Shown here: in pieces, positions 21,941 to 32,423 of the stretch
Layout of the letters: the number at the start of each line of letters is the position of its first letter
Numbering within the stretch: position 1 is the stretch's first letter
Origin: a virus
Virus record (IMG/VR): IMGVR_UViG_3300042327_001430
Coordinates: 1 to 42,318 of that record
Length of the DNA: 42,318 nucleotides
Reading direction: 5' to 3' (one strand)
Program-made: the position numbers and the translations under genes
Notes under the pieces: generated by a model
The model's input: the letters and a program-made list of their open reading frames with translations, nothing else
What the model was told of the DNA's origin: nothing
The model's database searches: none

Positions 21941-23929
21941 ATGGCCGACGCAACAGTAACATTCGCCGCAAAAGACCTGAACCTCGGGTCCACTATCGAC
22001 AAGCTAAAGAAGGAACTCGGCTCCACCCAAGCCGCCGCCAAAGACGCCTCCAAAGGCTTCGATATGAGCTTCGGCAAGATCGGCCTCGCGGCCGGGGTCG
22101 CCGGTGTCGCTGTGAAGGCAGGCATGAAGGCCGTGGAGGCCGCCACCGCAGCGGCCAGTGCCGTCGTGGCAGGATTCGGCCAGGCAATCGACCTCGGCGG
22201 GCAACTCACAGACCTATCCGCCCGCACCGGCGAGTCGGCAGGGAGCCTCCTCGTGTTGCAACGGGCTTTTGAAAATACAGGAGTCGGCGCCGAGAAGGTA
22301 GGTCCAAGTCTCAACAAGCTCCAAAAATTCATGGCAGAGGCAGCCGCAGGTGGAGCAGAGCAATCCGCCACGCTGAACGCTCTCGGCCTTTCGATGAGCG
22401 ACCTTGCGGGCAAGACGCCAAGCGAACAGATGCAAGTGCTGGCTAAAAAGATCGCCGGCATTTCGGACCCTGCGGAACGCGCCCGCGCTTCGATGGAAGT
22501 CTTTGGCAAGAGCGGCGGCGAACTCCTGCCGCTCCTCAATAATTTCAGCGGCGAACTCGACGGCGCGCGTGGTCAACTCGGCAGCCTGCCGGATGTGATG
22601 GACCGCTCGGCCCGCACTTTTGATGACTTCGGCGACGGCATAGGAGCACTCAGCTCGAAAGCCATGGAGTTTGCCGCAGGCTTCTTGGAATCCGCACTGC
22701 CTGCGCTCAATACATTTACGGCAGCGCTTTCCGGCATCGATGCCGCAGGGTGGGGGCAGAAAGCTATGGAGATGACTCGGCAAGTCGCTGACACTCTCCT
22801 CGGTGCGTTCAAAGACCCGCTTGGAGCTATTGAGGCGTGGACACTTTCAGCAGAGAGATTTTACAAAACTCTCGGCAACGGACTTGTAAACTCCGCGCTC
22901 ACTTTTACGGATTTTCTCATGAAGTCATTTGAGACGAACCTCCCGAGCGCCATAAAAGCCTACCTCACGCAGGGATTCATCGACTCCTCGCTCACCTTCA
23001 GTCGCTACCTCATCCAGGCGCTCATGACCTTTTCCGATGGATTAAGCACGATCCCCGGCTTTGAAAATGCGGCTAACAAAATGTTTGAAGTGCTGGACAG
23101 CGCCAACGAGCGCATCATTTCGCAGCAACTGGATAATCTCGGCAAGAGCAAGGCCGCCGCTGCCGCCGTCGTGGAGGAGTTTGGAAAAGCCAAGGATAAG
23201 ACCACCCTTTTCAAAGAAGACTTTTTTGGGGCTGAAGAAGCTTCTGAACGCATGAATGAGAAGTTTAAGGAGCTTGAAGTCTCCGGCAAAAAGGTGCGCG
23301 AGGATTTCATGGAGGCCAATGTCTCCACGGAAGAGGTAAAGAAAAACACATCCAGCGCCGTGTCCGATGCCGACGCCATCGCGGGCAGCTTCAACAAAGC
23401 CGAAGGCTCCACCAAGAAGATCAAGGAAGAGCTTTCCACATCCGCAAAGTTGATGAAAGACATCACCGATGCGCAGGCGAAAGACTCCGTTGACAAAGGC
23501 GGACGCTTGGAAAAACAGGCGCAGAATCAAATCCAAAAAGGCAACTTTAAAGGCGCTCAGAAGACGGCGGAAAAGATCGCGCAAAATGAGGTCGAGGCCA
23601 GCATCCGAGGCACCGGTAAAAACATGGACCGCCGGAACATGGCCGACATCGGCAAGGATTTCGGCCTGCGCCAGCAGCTTGGCGAAACAGGCCGTGAATT
23701 TCAGCAGCGCATTAAAGACGCGAAGGAAGGCAACAGCGTTGCGGACAAGTTTGGGAACTCCAAAAAAGTCGATAAGCCGAATCAAGATGGCTCAAAAACC
23801 GGAGACTCTGGCAGTGGCGGGGGGGAGAAAGATAAGCCAAAAACCCTCGAAGGTATGGTGAAGGACATCCTCGATTGTCTTGCCAAAAAAATCGAACCCA
23901 AGCTGCCCGTCGCAGCGCTTACCGCCTAA
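21941..23929 (+). CDS. Tape measure protein
   Basis: A 662-residue protein that sets tail length and is threaded through the tube. The N-terminal 45 residues are helical (LGSTIDKLKKELGSTQAAAK), followed by a long hydrophobic Ala/Gly/Val stretch (about 48-82) that could insert in the host membrane. Then come typical tape measure phrases (LGGQLTDLSARTGESAGSLL; FGKSGGELLPLLNN), more hydrophobic helices to about 380, and long Lys/Glu/Ala coiled coil. The last 60 residues are low-complexity (DGSKTGDSGSGGGEKDKPK). It is rather short for a siphovirus, so the tail should be of modest length. Confidence 0.88.
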   Translation: MADATVTFAAKDLNLGSTIDKLKKELGSTQAAAKDASKGFDMSFGKIGLAAGVAGVAVKAGMKAVEAATAAASAVVAGFGQAIDLGGQLTDLSARTGESAGSLLVLQRAFENTGVGAEKVGPSLNKLQKFMAEAAAGGAEQSATLNALGLSMSDLAGKTPSEQMQVLAKKIAGISDPAERARASMEVFGKSGGELLPLLNNFSGELDGARGQLGSLPDVMDRSARTFDDFGDGIGALSSKAMEFAAGFLESALPALNTFTAALSGIDAAGWGQKAMEMTRQVADTLLGAFKDPLGAIEAWTLSAERFYKTLGNGLVNSALTFTDFLMKSFETNLPSAIKAYLTQGFIDSSLTFSRYLIQALMTFSDGLSTIPGFENAANKMFEVLDSANERIISQQLDNLGKSKAAAAAVVEEFGKAKDKTTLFKEDFFGAEEASERMNEKFKELEVSGKKVREDFMEANVSTEEVKKNTSSAVSDADAIAGSFNKAEGSTKKIKEELSTSAKLMKDITDAQAKDSVDKGGRLEKQAQNQIQKGNFKGAQKTAEKIAQNEVEASIRGTGKNMDRRNMADIGKDFGLRQQLGETGREFQQRIKDAKEGNSVADKFGNSKKVDKPNQDGSKTGDSGSGGGEKDKPKTLEGMVKDILDCLAKKIEPKLPVAALTA

Positions 23930-23931
23930 CC

Positions 23932-24531
23932 ATGACACTATACGGCACATTCCCGCTCCTAGTTCCCGGCTCCACGGAATCGACATCGGTCTATGGCCTG
24001 AAAAAAACCAGCGGCACGATTTTATTCAAGCCTGGCGAGGAAGGTGCCGCGCTCACTTTAGCCGAGCAGAGCGGATCTGTTTTCCCAGACCCGCAGGTGC
24101 GCACCACGGATATGGGGCTGCTGGAGATGAGCTTCGATTCCTACACCGACACGGGAGTGACATCGGGCGTATTCGGCACCGAGGTGCTGAATCTCTTGAA
24201 GTCATTTGAGTCCACGATCACGCAGGCAGTTGGCAATAACCCGCCGGCGCCGATAACCTACAACTGGACCGTCACGGAAATCTGGCTGGCGGATTCTTTC
24301 ACTGAGCGCAAGGTTCTAGCGGCCACTCTCGGCAGTGTGTTTTTAACCGTGTCGCAAAACTTACTGAACAAGCGCATGCTCAAGCGCGTCATTACTGGCA
24401 ATAGGCCAAGCGGAGGAGCGAGCAGCCTGTCTATCACTTGGGCGACGCAAGTATCGAGCGTGACGCGCCGGAATTTCGGCAGCTTTGATGAGGTGGATAT
24501 CGTGAGTTCTCTGAGCGCGACGATCTCATGA
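23932..24531 (+). CDS. Distal tail protein (putative)
   Basis: A 199-residue beta-rich protein two bases after the tape measure stop, starting MTLYGTFPLLVPGSTE. The place corresponds to the distal tail/baseplate hub genes. It has many Thr/Ser/Val strands and no catalytic motif. ATG 23932 is preferred over an upstream ATG that lies within the tape measure gene. Confidence 0.58.
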   Translation: MTLYGTFPLLVPGSTESTSVYGLKKTSGTILFKPGEEGAALTLAEQSGSVFPDPQVRTTDMGLLEMSFDSYTDTGVTSGVFGTEVLNLLKSFESTITQAVGNNPPAPITYNWTVTEIWLADSFTERKVLAATLGSVFLTVSQNLLNKRMLKRVITGNRPSGGASSLSITWATQVSSVTRRNFGSFDEVDIVSSLSATIS

Positions 24532-24884
24532 CGCAGCCACCTGTCAGCTTCGCAGAGAAGGCCAGCGCCTCCAAGAGCGGTGCGGGAGGCTACCCGATCC
24601 AGATTTCCGCAAAGGATCTCGATGCAAATTTCAGCTACGCCACGCTCGAGGTTTCCGACACCTCGCCACAAGGTGCCGCACAGCCGTTTTCGGTTGATGA
24701 AATTACAGGCCCCAGCGGCCACACGCAACGCCGCCTCATTTTCCAGCCAGCCGCACCCTCGAAGGATGCAGTCTTTGCCGTAGTCGGCGGGGCGCTCGCC
24801 TGGCTGCAAGTGCCGGACTCGGGAACCTATGTCCTCGGCGCGGTGGATGGCGCGCTTGCATGGGTGGCAACGGAGGAGTGCTGA
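24528..24884 (+). CDS. Baseplate-region hypothetical protein
   Basis: A 118-residue beta-rich protein overlapping the previous stop. It has short strands and repeats of the phrase (V/D)GALAW (VVGGALAWLQVP and VDGALAWVATEE), hinting at a small internal duplication near the C-terminus. Function unknown; tail tip context. Confidence 0.6.
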   Translation: MTQPPVSFAEKASASKSGAGGYPIQISAKDLDANFSYATLEVSDTSPQGAAQPFSVDEITGPSGHTQRRLIFQPAAPSKDAVFAVVGGALAWLQVPDSGTYVLGAVDGALAWVATEEC

Positions 24885-24885
24885 T

Positions 24886-25395
24886 ATGACGCTCGGGCGG
24901 ACTACATCGGGCGCGATCAAGATCAAGACCGACGCCGAAGGTGGAGGCCTGCGCGCTGTGTCGTGCGGGTGCTGTGAGAGTTTTCAGCTCACCGTGAAAT
25001 ACTCATGGGTAGGCACGGGGCAAAGGGATTTGGACACGCAGACATCGGCATTCGGTGAATCCGTGGGCTATGGCTGCGGTGGAAGCGGAACCTATGTGCA
25101 ATGGATCGGTGGCGACAACACCGGACAGGATGCAGTGGAGCAGGTGGATATCCGCGTGGAAGATGCCCGCCGCGATGGCCTTTGGTCCTCGAGCTACAAC
25201 ATCGATGCCTTTGCGGGGTGGTATGGGCCTGCAGGTGGCAGCGGTAACGCTCAACTCATTGTCGCATTTAAAGGCAGCACCAAGACCAAATCTATTTCGC
25301 CAGGGCAACAGAGCGGCTGCGCTTCTACGCAGGTCGCCACCATCACCGTTTATTCAACAAAGCAAGATGACGGTTCACATTTTGAAATCCTGTAA
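24886..25395 (+). CDS. Baseplate-region Gly/Cys-rich protein
   Basis: A 169-residue protein, one base after the previous stop. It contains SCGCCESF near residue 28 and further Cys at SVGYGCGGSG and SGCASTQ, so metal binding or disulfides are possible. The middle reads as beta strands (QLTVKYSWVGTGQRDLDTQT). It is probably a tail tip component. The next small gene overlaps its end by 29 bases in another frame. Confidence 0.6.
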   Translation: MTLGRTTSGAIKIKTDAEGGGLRAVSCGCCESFQLTVKYSWVGTGQRDLDTQTSAFGESVGYGCGGSGTYVQWIGGDNTGQDAVEQVDIRVEDARRDGLWSSSYNIDAFAGWYGPAGGSGNAQLIVAFKGSTKTKSISPGQQSGCASTQVATITVYSTKQDDGSHFEIL

Positions 25396-25594
25396 ATTTT
25401 TCACAAATTCAAAATGTGCTCTTGGGTATCACGGCGGTCAACCGCACGCCGGAAATTGTGCGGCATGTATCAATGCAGGCGAGAATATGCCGGAGCAGGC
25501 TGCCGAGCTTGCCGCTCGCGCTGAGCGCGCTCACCCGGCAGGAGCGCGCCGAGTGAGCGGGTGCTGTGACTCGGCAAAAAATTACCAAGTTTGA
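25367..25594 (+). CDS. Small cysteine-rich tail-region protein
   Basis: A 75-residue protein from ATG 25367. It has seven Cys, including CALGYHGGQPHAGNCAAC, a spacing suggestive of an iron-sulfur or zinc site. Small Cys-rich proteins with a 'YGGxPxxGxCxxC' look occur beside minor tail genes in other siphoviruses, where some tail tip proteins carry an Fe-S cluster. Its stop is inside the following TTTGACA element. Confidence 0.6.
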   Translation: MTVHILKSCKFFTNSKCALGYHGGQPHAGNCAACINAGENMPEQAAELAARAERAHPAGARRVSGCCDSAKNYQV

Positions 25595-25596
25595 CA
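25590..25596 (+). promoter_or_regulatory. TTTGACA start-site element (fibre gene 1)
   Basis: TTTGACA is 21 bases before ATG 25618 and includes the stop of the preceding gene. The spacer holds the palindrome CTGCAG but no strong hairpin and no Shine-Dalgarno sequence. Confidence 0.42.
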
Positions 25597-25617
25597 CCTC
25601 CCCTGCAGTAGCCCGCC

Positions 25618-26712
25618 ATGCGTATTTATCTCGATCTCGATTCCCGCCGACTGCTTACCACGCCCACGAGGCCGCTATCGCTGCTGGAATTCAAACGCCG
25701 TGACAACGACAGCATCGAGCTTCAATTCCTGCGCGATGCAGTCGTGCAGCAACTCCCGGCAGGCACAACGGCGCGGGTCGGTATAAAACCGGATGGCGAC
25801 TACGACGCGCCTTTTCTGGCCGTCACGACGCTTACGCAAACCGGCACAGGGACGGCCACGGTCTACAGCGGTGAGCTGAATCTCCATACCACCGCAATGG
25901 CCACGGCATTCGCTGGCGAGCCAGTTACGCTCCCGGCAATGCTCGAAGTCGAGTGGGTGACGGGCGATGTCGTATCGTCCTCAAAAACGCTGCCGACCAC
26001 ACTGCACAACGATGTCATACGAGGCGACGAGGGAACTCCGGCAGACCTGCCGTTTTTTTACACTGCCCAGACAAGCGATTTCAAATCGACGCAGGCACAG
26101 GCAGAGGCAGGCACGGACAACGCGACATGGATGACTCCGCTGCGCACCGCGCAGGCGATTGCAGAACTAGCAGCCACCGACTGGGACTCTGTGAGCAGCA
26201 AGCCGAGCACTTTTGCGCCTAGCACGCACACGCATCCTCTCTCGCAACTCACACAATCGAGCGCGACGACCGGCCAAGTCGCCACATGGAATGGATCGGC
26301 GTGGGTGCCGCAAACTCCATCCGGCGGGGGCTCGGGAGGCACTCCATCCGCTCACGCGAGCAGCCATGCCACAGGAGGCAGTGACGCGATCACGCCTGCC
26401 TCGATCGGAGCAGCCGCTGCATCGCACACACATGCGGTGTCGGATGTGACAGGACTCCAGACTGCTCTGGATGGCAAGCAGGCAGTCGGCAGCTACGCCA
26501 ACGCAACGCACCAGCACTCTGCCGCAGACATTAACTCAGGAACTCTAGCCCTCGCACGCATCCCGACCGGCACGACTGGCACTACGGTAGCGCTCGGCAA
26601 CCACACGCACACCGGTTTCCTGACTGCCTCGGGCGGAATCACAAATGTGGCAGTGGTTTCAACAATGCCTGCCACGCCTGTCGCCACGACCCTCTATATC
26701 GTCACAGCATGA
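25618..26712 (+). CDS. Tail fibre/baseplate protein with adaptor N-terminus, type A
   Basis: A 364-residue protein. Residues about 1-190 are a beta-rich adaptor (MRIYLDLDSRRLL; LEFKRRDNDSIELQFL) shared with the genes at 28026, 29714 and 31660 and resembling BppU-type baseplate adaptors. It ends in the conserved AEAGTDNATWMTPLRTAQAI. The C-terminal part has histidine-rich fibre repeats (HTHPLSQL; SHATGGSDAITPASIGAAAA; SHTHAVSDVTGLQTALDGKQ) common in trimeric fibres. It probably attaches to the tail tip and presents a receptor-binding end. The leader has no Shine-Dalgarno sequence. Confidence 0.8.
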   Translation: MRIYLDLDSRRLLTTPTRPLSLLEFKRRDNDSIELQFLRDAVVQQLPAGTTARVGIKPDGDYDAPFLAVTTLTQTGTGTATVYSGELNLHTTAMATAFAGEPVTLPAMLEVEWVTGDVVSSSKTLPTTLHNDVIRGDEGTPADLPFFYTAQTSDFKSTQAQAEAGTDNATWMTPLRTAQAIAELAATDWDSVSSKPSTFAPSTHTHPLSQLTQSSATTGQVATWNGSAWVPQTPSGGGSGGTPSAHASSHATGGSDAITPASIGAAAASHTHAVSDVTGLQTALDGKQAVGSYANATHQHSAADINSGTLALARIPTGTTGTTVALGNHTHTGFLTASGGITNVAVVSTMPATPVATTLYIVTA

Positions 26713-27968
26713 GCTTGCCGATCATCACTGCAGGCCAGAGCTTTTCGGGTAAGGTGGGCGTTTTTTTTACTGCGACCACTCCGGCTCTGGATGGCTCAGC
26801 GCAAGTCACCTCATGGAGTGCTACGGGGTTACCGGCAGGGTTGGGGCAAAATCCCAGCACGGGCGCAATCTCGGGCTTTCCTGCCGCAAAAGGGTCATTC
26901 ACTGCATCATTTACTGCTACCAACAGCAGCGGCACAAGCGCGCCGACGAGTATCGCTTTCACAATCTCGGAAGGCGTGCCGATTATTACCGCAGGACAGA
27001 GTGCATCAGGATTCGCAGGCATGCCGTTTAATAATACTTTTTCTCTCACCGACAGCGCGAATCGTCCAGTCACAAGCTGGGAGGCGTTGAGCCATTTGAT
27101 TGAGGGTGATATGAGCTTTCTTGGGCTGCCAAGCTGGGCTACGCTCGATCCGACCACCGGAGCGATCACAGGCACGCCGCAAGATAGCGGCGACATAATT
27201 CTTACACTTCGTGCAACCGGCCCTGGCGGCACGGATACAAATGAGGTGACGATCGCGATCGCTGTGGGCACGCCGATCTTTGCTGGATCCATTCGAGCTA
27301 ATTCCATCTATGCTGGGGCGACAGCAGCAAAGGCGATTTACTACGGTGCAAAAAAGCTGTGGCCTGCACCGGAGCACCACGAAATCCTTGAATCGCTGGC
27401 GACAATAAATCCGGCAGACGGCTCGCGTGGGTATTCGAGGTTTTTAGATACCGGTTTGAATCTGGCCGCGTCGAATCTGTCCCGAATTGGATTTAAATTT
27501 GGAGGCGCGGTGCGGATAAAAAATGCAACGATCACAACTCCCGCAGGCACTTATTCTTTCGGAGTGGCGACAAATTGGAATCTCGTAAAATATTTTACCA
27601 CGCACGATCTCACGATCACATCCGACGGCATCGGCCGGTCAGGATCAGGCAATTTCGGCGGCGGGTGGGAAGCCGATGTCTGCGGCTTTTGGGTAGACAT
27701 CCCCGCATCTAGCCTTACTTCTGCCGACAAAATCACCGTCGATTATGAATACATCGGTGCCTATGTCGCAAAGCATGGCGTCGCTTTTTGGAATGCGACC
27801 ACCACGGCCGGGGGAACTGTAGAATCGTATATCGGCACATGGGATAACACGCCACTCGCCAGGTTCCCTACAACCGTAGATCTCCCGCGCATCGTGGTAA
27901 CAAATCAATCCTCTCTAATTTCCAACACCCTCTGCCGTCGCAGAGTCATTATTCGCAATAATCCGTAG
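26709..27968 (+). CDS. Tail tip protein with two putative Ig-like (He_PIG-type) domains
   Basis: A 419-residue protein overlapping the previous stop. Residues about 1-85 and 86-190 are two repeats starting (L/V)PIITAGQS and containing GLPAGL...GAISGFP or LPSWATLDPTTGAITGTP, the pattern of He_PIG/cadherin-like Ig domains. A short linker follows, then a beta-rich C-terminal domain (about 210-419) of unknown fold (GRSGSGNFGGGWEADVCGFW), possibly carbohydrate-binding. Ig-like repeats on phage tails usually give weak adhesion to cell-surface sugars. Confidence 0.78.
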   Translation: MSLPIITAGQSFSGKVGVFFTATTPALDGSAQVTSWSATGLPAGLGQNPSTGAISGFPAAKGSFTASFTATNSSGTSAPTSIAFTISEGVPIITAGQSASGFAGMPFNNTFSLTDSANRPVTSWEALSHLIEGDMSFLGLPSWATLDPTTGAITGTPQDSGDIILTLRATGPGGTDTNEVTIAIAVGTPIFAGSIRANSIYAGATAAKAIYYGAKKLWPAPEHHEILESLATINPADGSRGYSRFLDTGLNLAASNLSRIGFKFGGAVRIKNATITTPAGTYSFGVATNWNLVKYFTTHDLTITSDGIGRSGSGNFGGGWEADVCGFWVDIPASSLTSADKITVDYEYIGAYVAKHGVAFWNATTTAGGTVESYIGTWDNTPLARFPTTVDLPRIVVTNQSSLISNTLCRRRVIIRNNP

Positions 27969-27998
27969 CAGCGCTCCGCCCCGCTCCTGATGCGGTGA

Positions 27999-28005
27999 TT
28001 TGACA
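27999..28005 (+). promoter_or_regulatory. TTTGACA start-site element (fibre gene 3)
   Basis: TTTGACA is 20 bases before ATG 28026. The hairpin GCCGC (28010-28014), loop GTCGTA, GCGGC (28021-28025) ends directly at the start codon. Confidence 0.47.
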
Positions 28006-28025
28006 CCTTGCCGCGTCGTAGCGGC

Positions 28026-29672
28026 ATGAAACTTTTCATCGATCTCACCACCCGGCGTTTCGTGCGCGGCCAGGGCGGCACGAGCACCGCACTCTCACGA
28101 CTCACTTTTAAGAGGCGCGATGTCATCGCGCTCGATATCGATTTCCTTCAGCGTGGCGAGGTAGTCCCGACTCCGGCTGGCACCACGATCACTGCCGCAC
28201 TGAAAAGCAAATTTTCCGAAGACGAGTTTTTGGCCATAGCCGACTCCGATGCGACGCTGAACCTCTACACGCAGCCGGTCGAGGACCTCTTCGTCGGCAA
28301 CACGGCCAGCGTCTCTGCTCTCATCGAGGTGAAATGGAGCGGGCCTGGCGAGGCCATGCGCACCGCCACTCTGGCCGTGGAGCTGCAAAACTCCGTCATC
28401 CTCGGCGACGAGGGCATCCCCGCCTCTGTGCCTGACGCAAAAGCAACCCTCGCCGAAGCCGAAGCTGGAACCTCGAATGAGAAATGGATGACGCCACTTC
28501 GCGTCTGGGACGCGATCCGCAAGGCGGCAGGAACGGTCGTGACATGGGCAAACCTCGCAGGCAAGCCCTCGACCTTCCCTCCAGACACCCACACCCACAC
28601 GACCACCCAGATCACGGATTTACGCGGTGGGGGAAATGTCGCGTCCAATACAGCCCTCGGGCCTTCAGCACTTGCAAACAATACGACTGGCGACAAAAAC
28701 ACCGCACTAGGCCCCTCCGCGCTTCAGGCGAACACCACGGGCGCTGGGAACACGGCTATCGGCCCATCCGCTCTTGCTTTGTCCAACGGCTCGTTCAACA
28801 CCGCGATCGGCCAAGACGCTCTCTCATTGCACCTCACCGGCACGAATAATACGGCCATCGGTATCGCCACATTGTTGCAGTTTGAAAATGGGTCTTTTCT
28901 CACGGCAATCGGCTCTGGAGCAATGGCCTATTTCAAAAGCGGAAACGCCAACACCGCAATCGGCAATGCCGCCATGCTCGGCCTCGGAGCCAATACAAAA
29001 ACTCACTCAAACAACACGGCTGTAGGCGACGCGTCGCAATTAAAAATCGACACGGGAAACGCTAACAGCTCGTTCGGCGCTTTTTCCCTCATCAACAACA
29101 CCACAGGCTCACAAAACACTGCGGTGGGCAATGGCGCTCTGGTCGATAATGTGGAGTTTAACAACACGTCTGGCTTAGGCTACAACACCGCCGTGACAGG
29201 TCACAACCAGGTGCAGCTTGGAAATAGCAGCACCACCACATTTGCATACGGGGCCGTGCAAAACAGATCAGACATGCGTGACAAAGCCGATGTGCGCGAT
29301 ACCACCCTCGGGCTGGATTTTATACTCGGGCTGCGCCCCGTGGATTTCCGGTGGGACATGCGAGAGGACTACCGTCCAGAGCGAACCTTCGACAACTCCG
29401 GAGACATTATTCCAGCCCCTCCTCTGGCCGAAATAACGCACGACGGCACAAAAAAAAGATCCCGCTACCACCATGGGCTCATCGCGCAAGAAGTGCGCGA
29501 CCTCTTGGAAAAAAAACAGATCGATTTCGGCGGGTATCAAGACCACTCGAAAAAAGGCGGCGATGATGTCCTGTCGATCGGCTACATCGAGCTGATCGCT
29601 CCACTCATAAAAGCTGTGCAAGAGCTAAGTGCGCGAATTGAAAAACTAGAATCCCGCAGGCCCGCTCCCTGA
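28026..29672 (+). CDS. Tail fibre with NTAxG beta-helix repeats and S74 intramolecular chaperone
   Basis: A 548-residue fibre. Residues 1-190 are adaptor type B (MKLFIDLTTRRFVR; LTFKRRDVIALDIDFL), ending AEAGTSNEKWMTPLRVWDAI. Residues about 200-400 hold many copies of an N-T-A-(I/L/V)-G phrase (GNTAIGPSAL, NNTAIGIATL), as in trimeric YadA-head-like beta-helices. Residues about 413-548 match the peptidase S74 chaperone (NRSDMRDKADVRD, GLRPVDFRWDM, HHGLIAQEVRDLL, and a final coiled coil). That domain trimerises the fibre and then cleaves itself off, with the Ser of the SD pair as nucleophile. ATG 28026 matches the spacing of the element upstream. Confidence 0.88.
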   Translation: MKLFIDLTTRRFVRGQGGTSTALSRLTFKRRDVIALDIDFLQRGEVVPTPAGTTITAALKSKFSEDEFLAIADSDATLNLYTQPVEDLFVGNTASVSALIEVKWSGPGEAMRTATLAVELQNSVILGDEGIPASVPDAKATLAEAEAGTSNEKWMTPLRVWDAIRKAAGTVVTWANLAGKPSTFPPDTHTHTTTQITDLRGGGNVASNTALGPSALANNTTGDKNTALGPSALQANTTGAGNTAIGPSALALSNGSFNTAIGQDALSLHLTGTNNTAIGIATLLQFENGSFLTAIGSGAMAYFKSGNANTAIGNAAMLGLGANTKTHSNNTAVGDASQLKIDTGNANSSFGAFSLINNTTGSQNTAVGNGALVDNVEFNNTSGLGYNTAVTGHNQVQLGNSSTTTFAYGAVQNRSDMRDKADVRDTTLGLDFILGLRPVDFRWDMREDYRPERTFDNSGDIIPAPPLAEITHDGTKKRSRYHHGLIAQEVRDLLEKKQIDFGGYQDHSKKGGDDVLSIGYIELIAPLIKAVQELSARIEKLESRRPAP

Positions 29673-29685
29673 GCGAGCCAGAGCA

Positions 29686-29692
29686 TTTGACA
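29686..29692 (+). promoter_or_regulatory. TTTGACA start-site element (fibre gene 4)
   Basis: TTTGACA is 21 bases before ATG 29714. TAGCGG (29693-29698) pairs with CCGCTA (29709-29714), ending on the A of the start codon. It lies 14 bases after the previous stop. Confidence 0.47.
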
Positions 29693-29713
29693 TAGCGGCG
29701 CAAGCAGACCGCT

Positions 29714-31528
<1,815 letters not shown>

Positions 31529-31535
31529 AAAAATA

Positions 31536-31550
31536 GCGTTCTGCTAACGC
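31536..31550 (+). other. Short hairpin in the gap after fibre gene 4
   Basis: GCGTT (31536-31540) and AACGC (31546-31550) form a 5-bp stem with no T run. The 131-base gap 31529-31659 otherwise holds the TTTGACA element at its 3' end and no convincing gene. Confidence 0.3.
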
Positions 31551-31632
31551 AGCGCCCATCTGGCAGCATAAAAACTTGTAAGCCCTGCTCCGGCGCATCG
31601 TGGACAGGGTGATCTCGTGGGTCGCTGAGAAA

Positions 31633-31639
31633 TTTGACA
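31633..31639 (+). promoter_or_regulatory. TTTGACA start-site element (fibre gene 5)
   Basis: TTTGACA is 20 bases before ATG 31660. A perfect 6-bp dyad GCTGCC (31642-31647) / GGCAGC (31651-31656) lies three bases before the start codon. Confidence 0.47.
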
Positions 31640-31659
31640 ACGCTGCCTCCGGCAGCGGC

Positions 31660-32400
31660 ATGAAACTCTTCGTTGATCTCAACACCAGGCGGTTCGTCCG
31701 CAGCGCGACTAGCACCGTGGCGCTGCCGGCCTTGTTTCTCAAACGCCGCGACAAAATGCAGATCGAGATCGTCTACCTCGAGCGAGGCGCACCTGTCTTC
31801 ACCCCTCCAGGCACCTACGAAAAGCTGGCGCTCAAATCCAAATTCTCGAATTCGAATTTCATCGCCGTGACGAATGATGGAACTCTCGATCTCTTCACGC
31901 AGGAGATCGAAGACCTCTTCGTCGGCTCCGCAGCCAGCGTGGACGCCTACCTCGAGCTCATTATTTTCCGCACCGACGAGACCATCCGCACGGAAACACT
32001 CCAAGTTCAAATCGAAAATTCAGTCATCTTGCTCAATGAAGGCACTCCTGACTCTGTGCCGACTGGCAGAGCCACATTTGAAGAGGCCATAGCTGGCACC
32101 TCCAACAATAAGTGGATGACGCCGCTCCTCGTCTCGGAACTCATCAACAACCGCGACGATGTGCAAAACTTTGCAGCCGTCGCCGCATTCCCGGCCACCG
32201 GAGAAACCGGAAAAATCTACATGGTCGGAGCCACGGCCTACGCCTGGACCGGCACCGGCTACGAGAAAATCTCGCGCGACAGCGTCTTCAATTCCCTGAC
32301 CCCTCCCACCGACCCGCAAGAAGGAGACCGGTGGGTCGATAGCAACACTTTCATCGCCTACGACTACGTCAACGGCGCGTGGATACAAACCGCAGTCTAA
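31660..32400 (+). CDS. Short tail fibre/adaptor protein, type B
   Basis: A 246-residue protein. Residues 1-165 are adaptor type B (MKLFVDLNTRRFVRS; LFLKRRDKMQIEIVYL), ending AIAGTSNNKWMTPLLVSELI. The short C-terminal part (FPATGETGKIYMVGATAYAW, then DPQEGDRWVDSNTFIAYDY) resembles the small beta domains that link or cap fibres. It may anchor the coiled-coil fibre encoded next. ATG 31660 is chosen because the family start and the upstream element agree; an ATG-like start at 31600 is outside the family pattern. Confidence 0.75.
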   Translation: MKLFVDLNTRRFVRSATSTVALPALFLKRRDKMQIEIVYLERGAPVFTPPGTYEKLALKSKFSNSNFIAVTNDGTLDLFTQEIEDLFVGSAASVDAYLELIIFRTDETIRTETLQVQIENSVILLNEGTPDSVPTGRATFEEAIAGTSNNKWMTPLLVSELINNRDDVQNFAAVAAFPATGETGKIYMVGATAYAWTGTGYEKISRDSVFNSLTPPTDPQEGDRWVDSNTFIAYDYVNGAWIQTAV

Positions 32401-32423
32401 AAAAACCAAAACCAACCAATTAT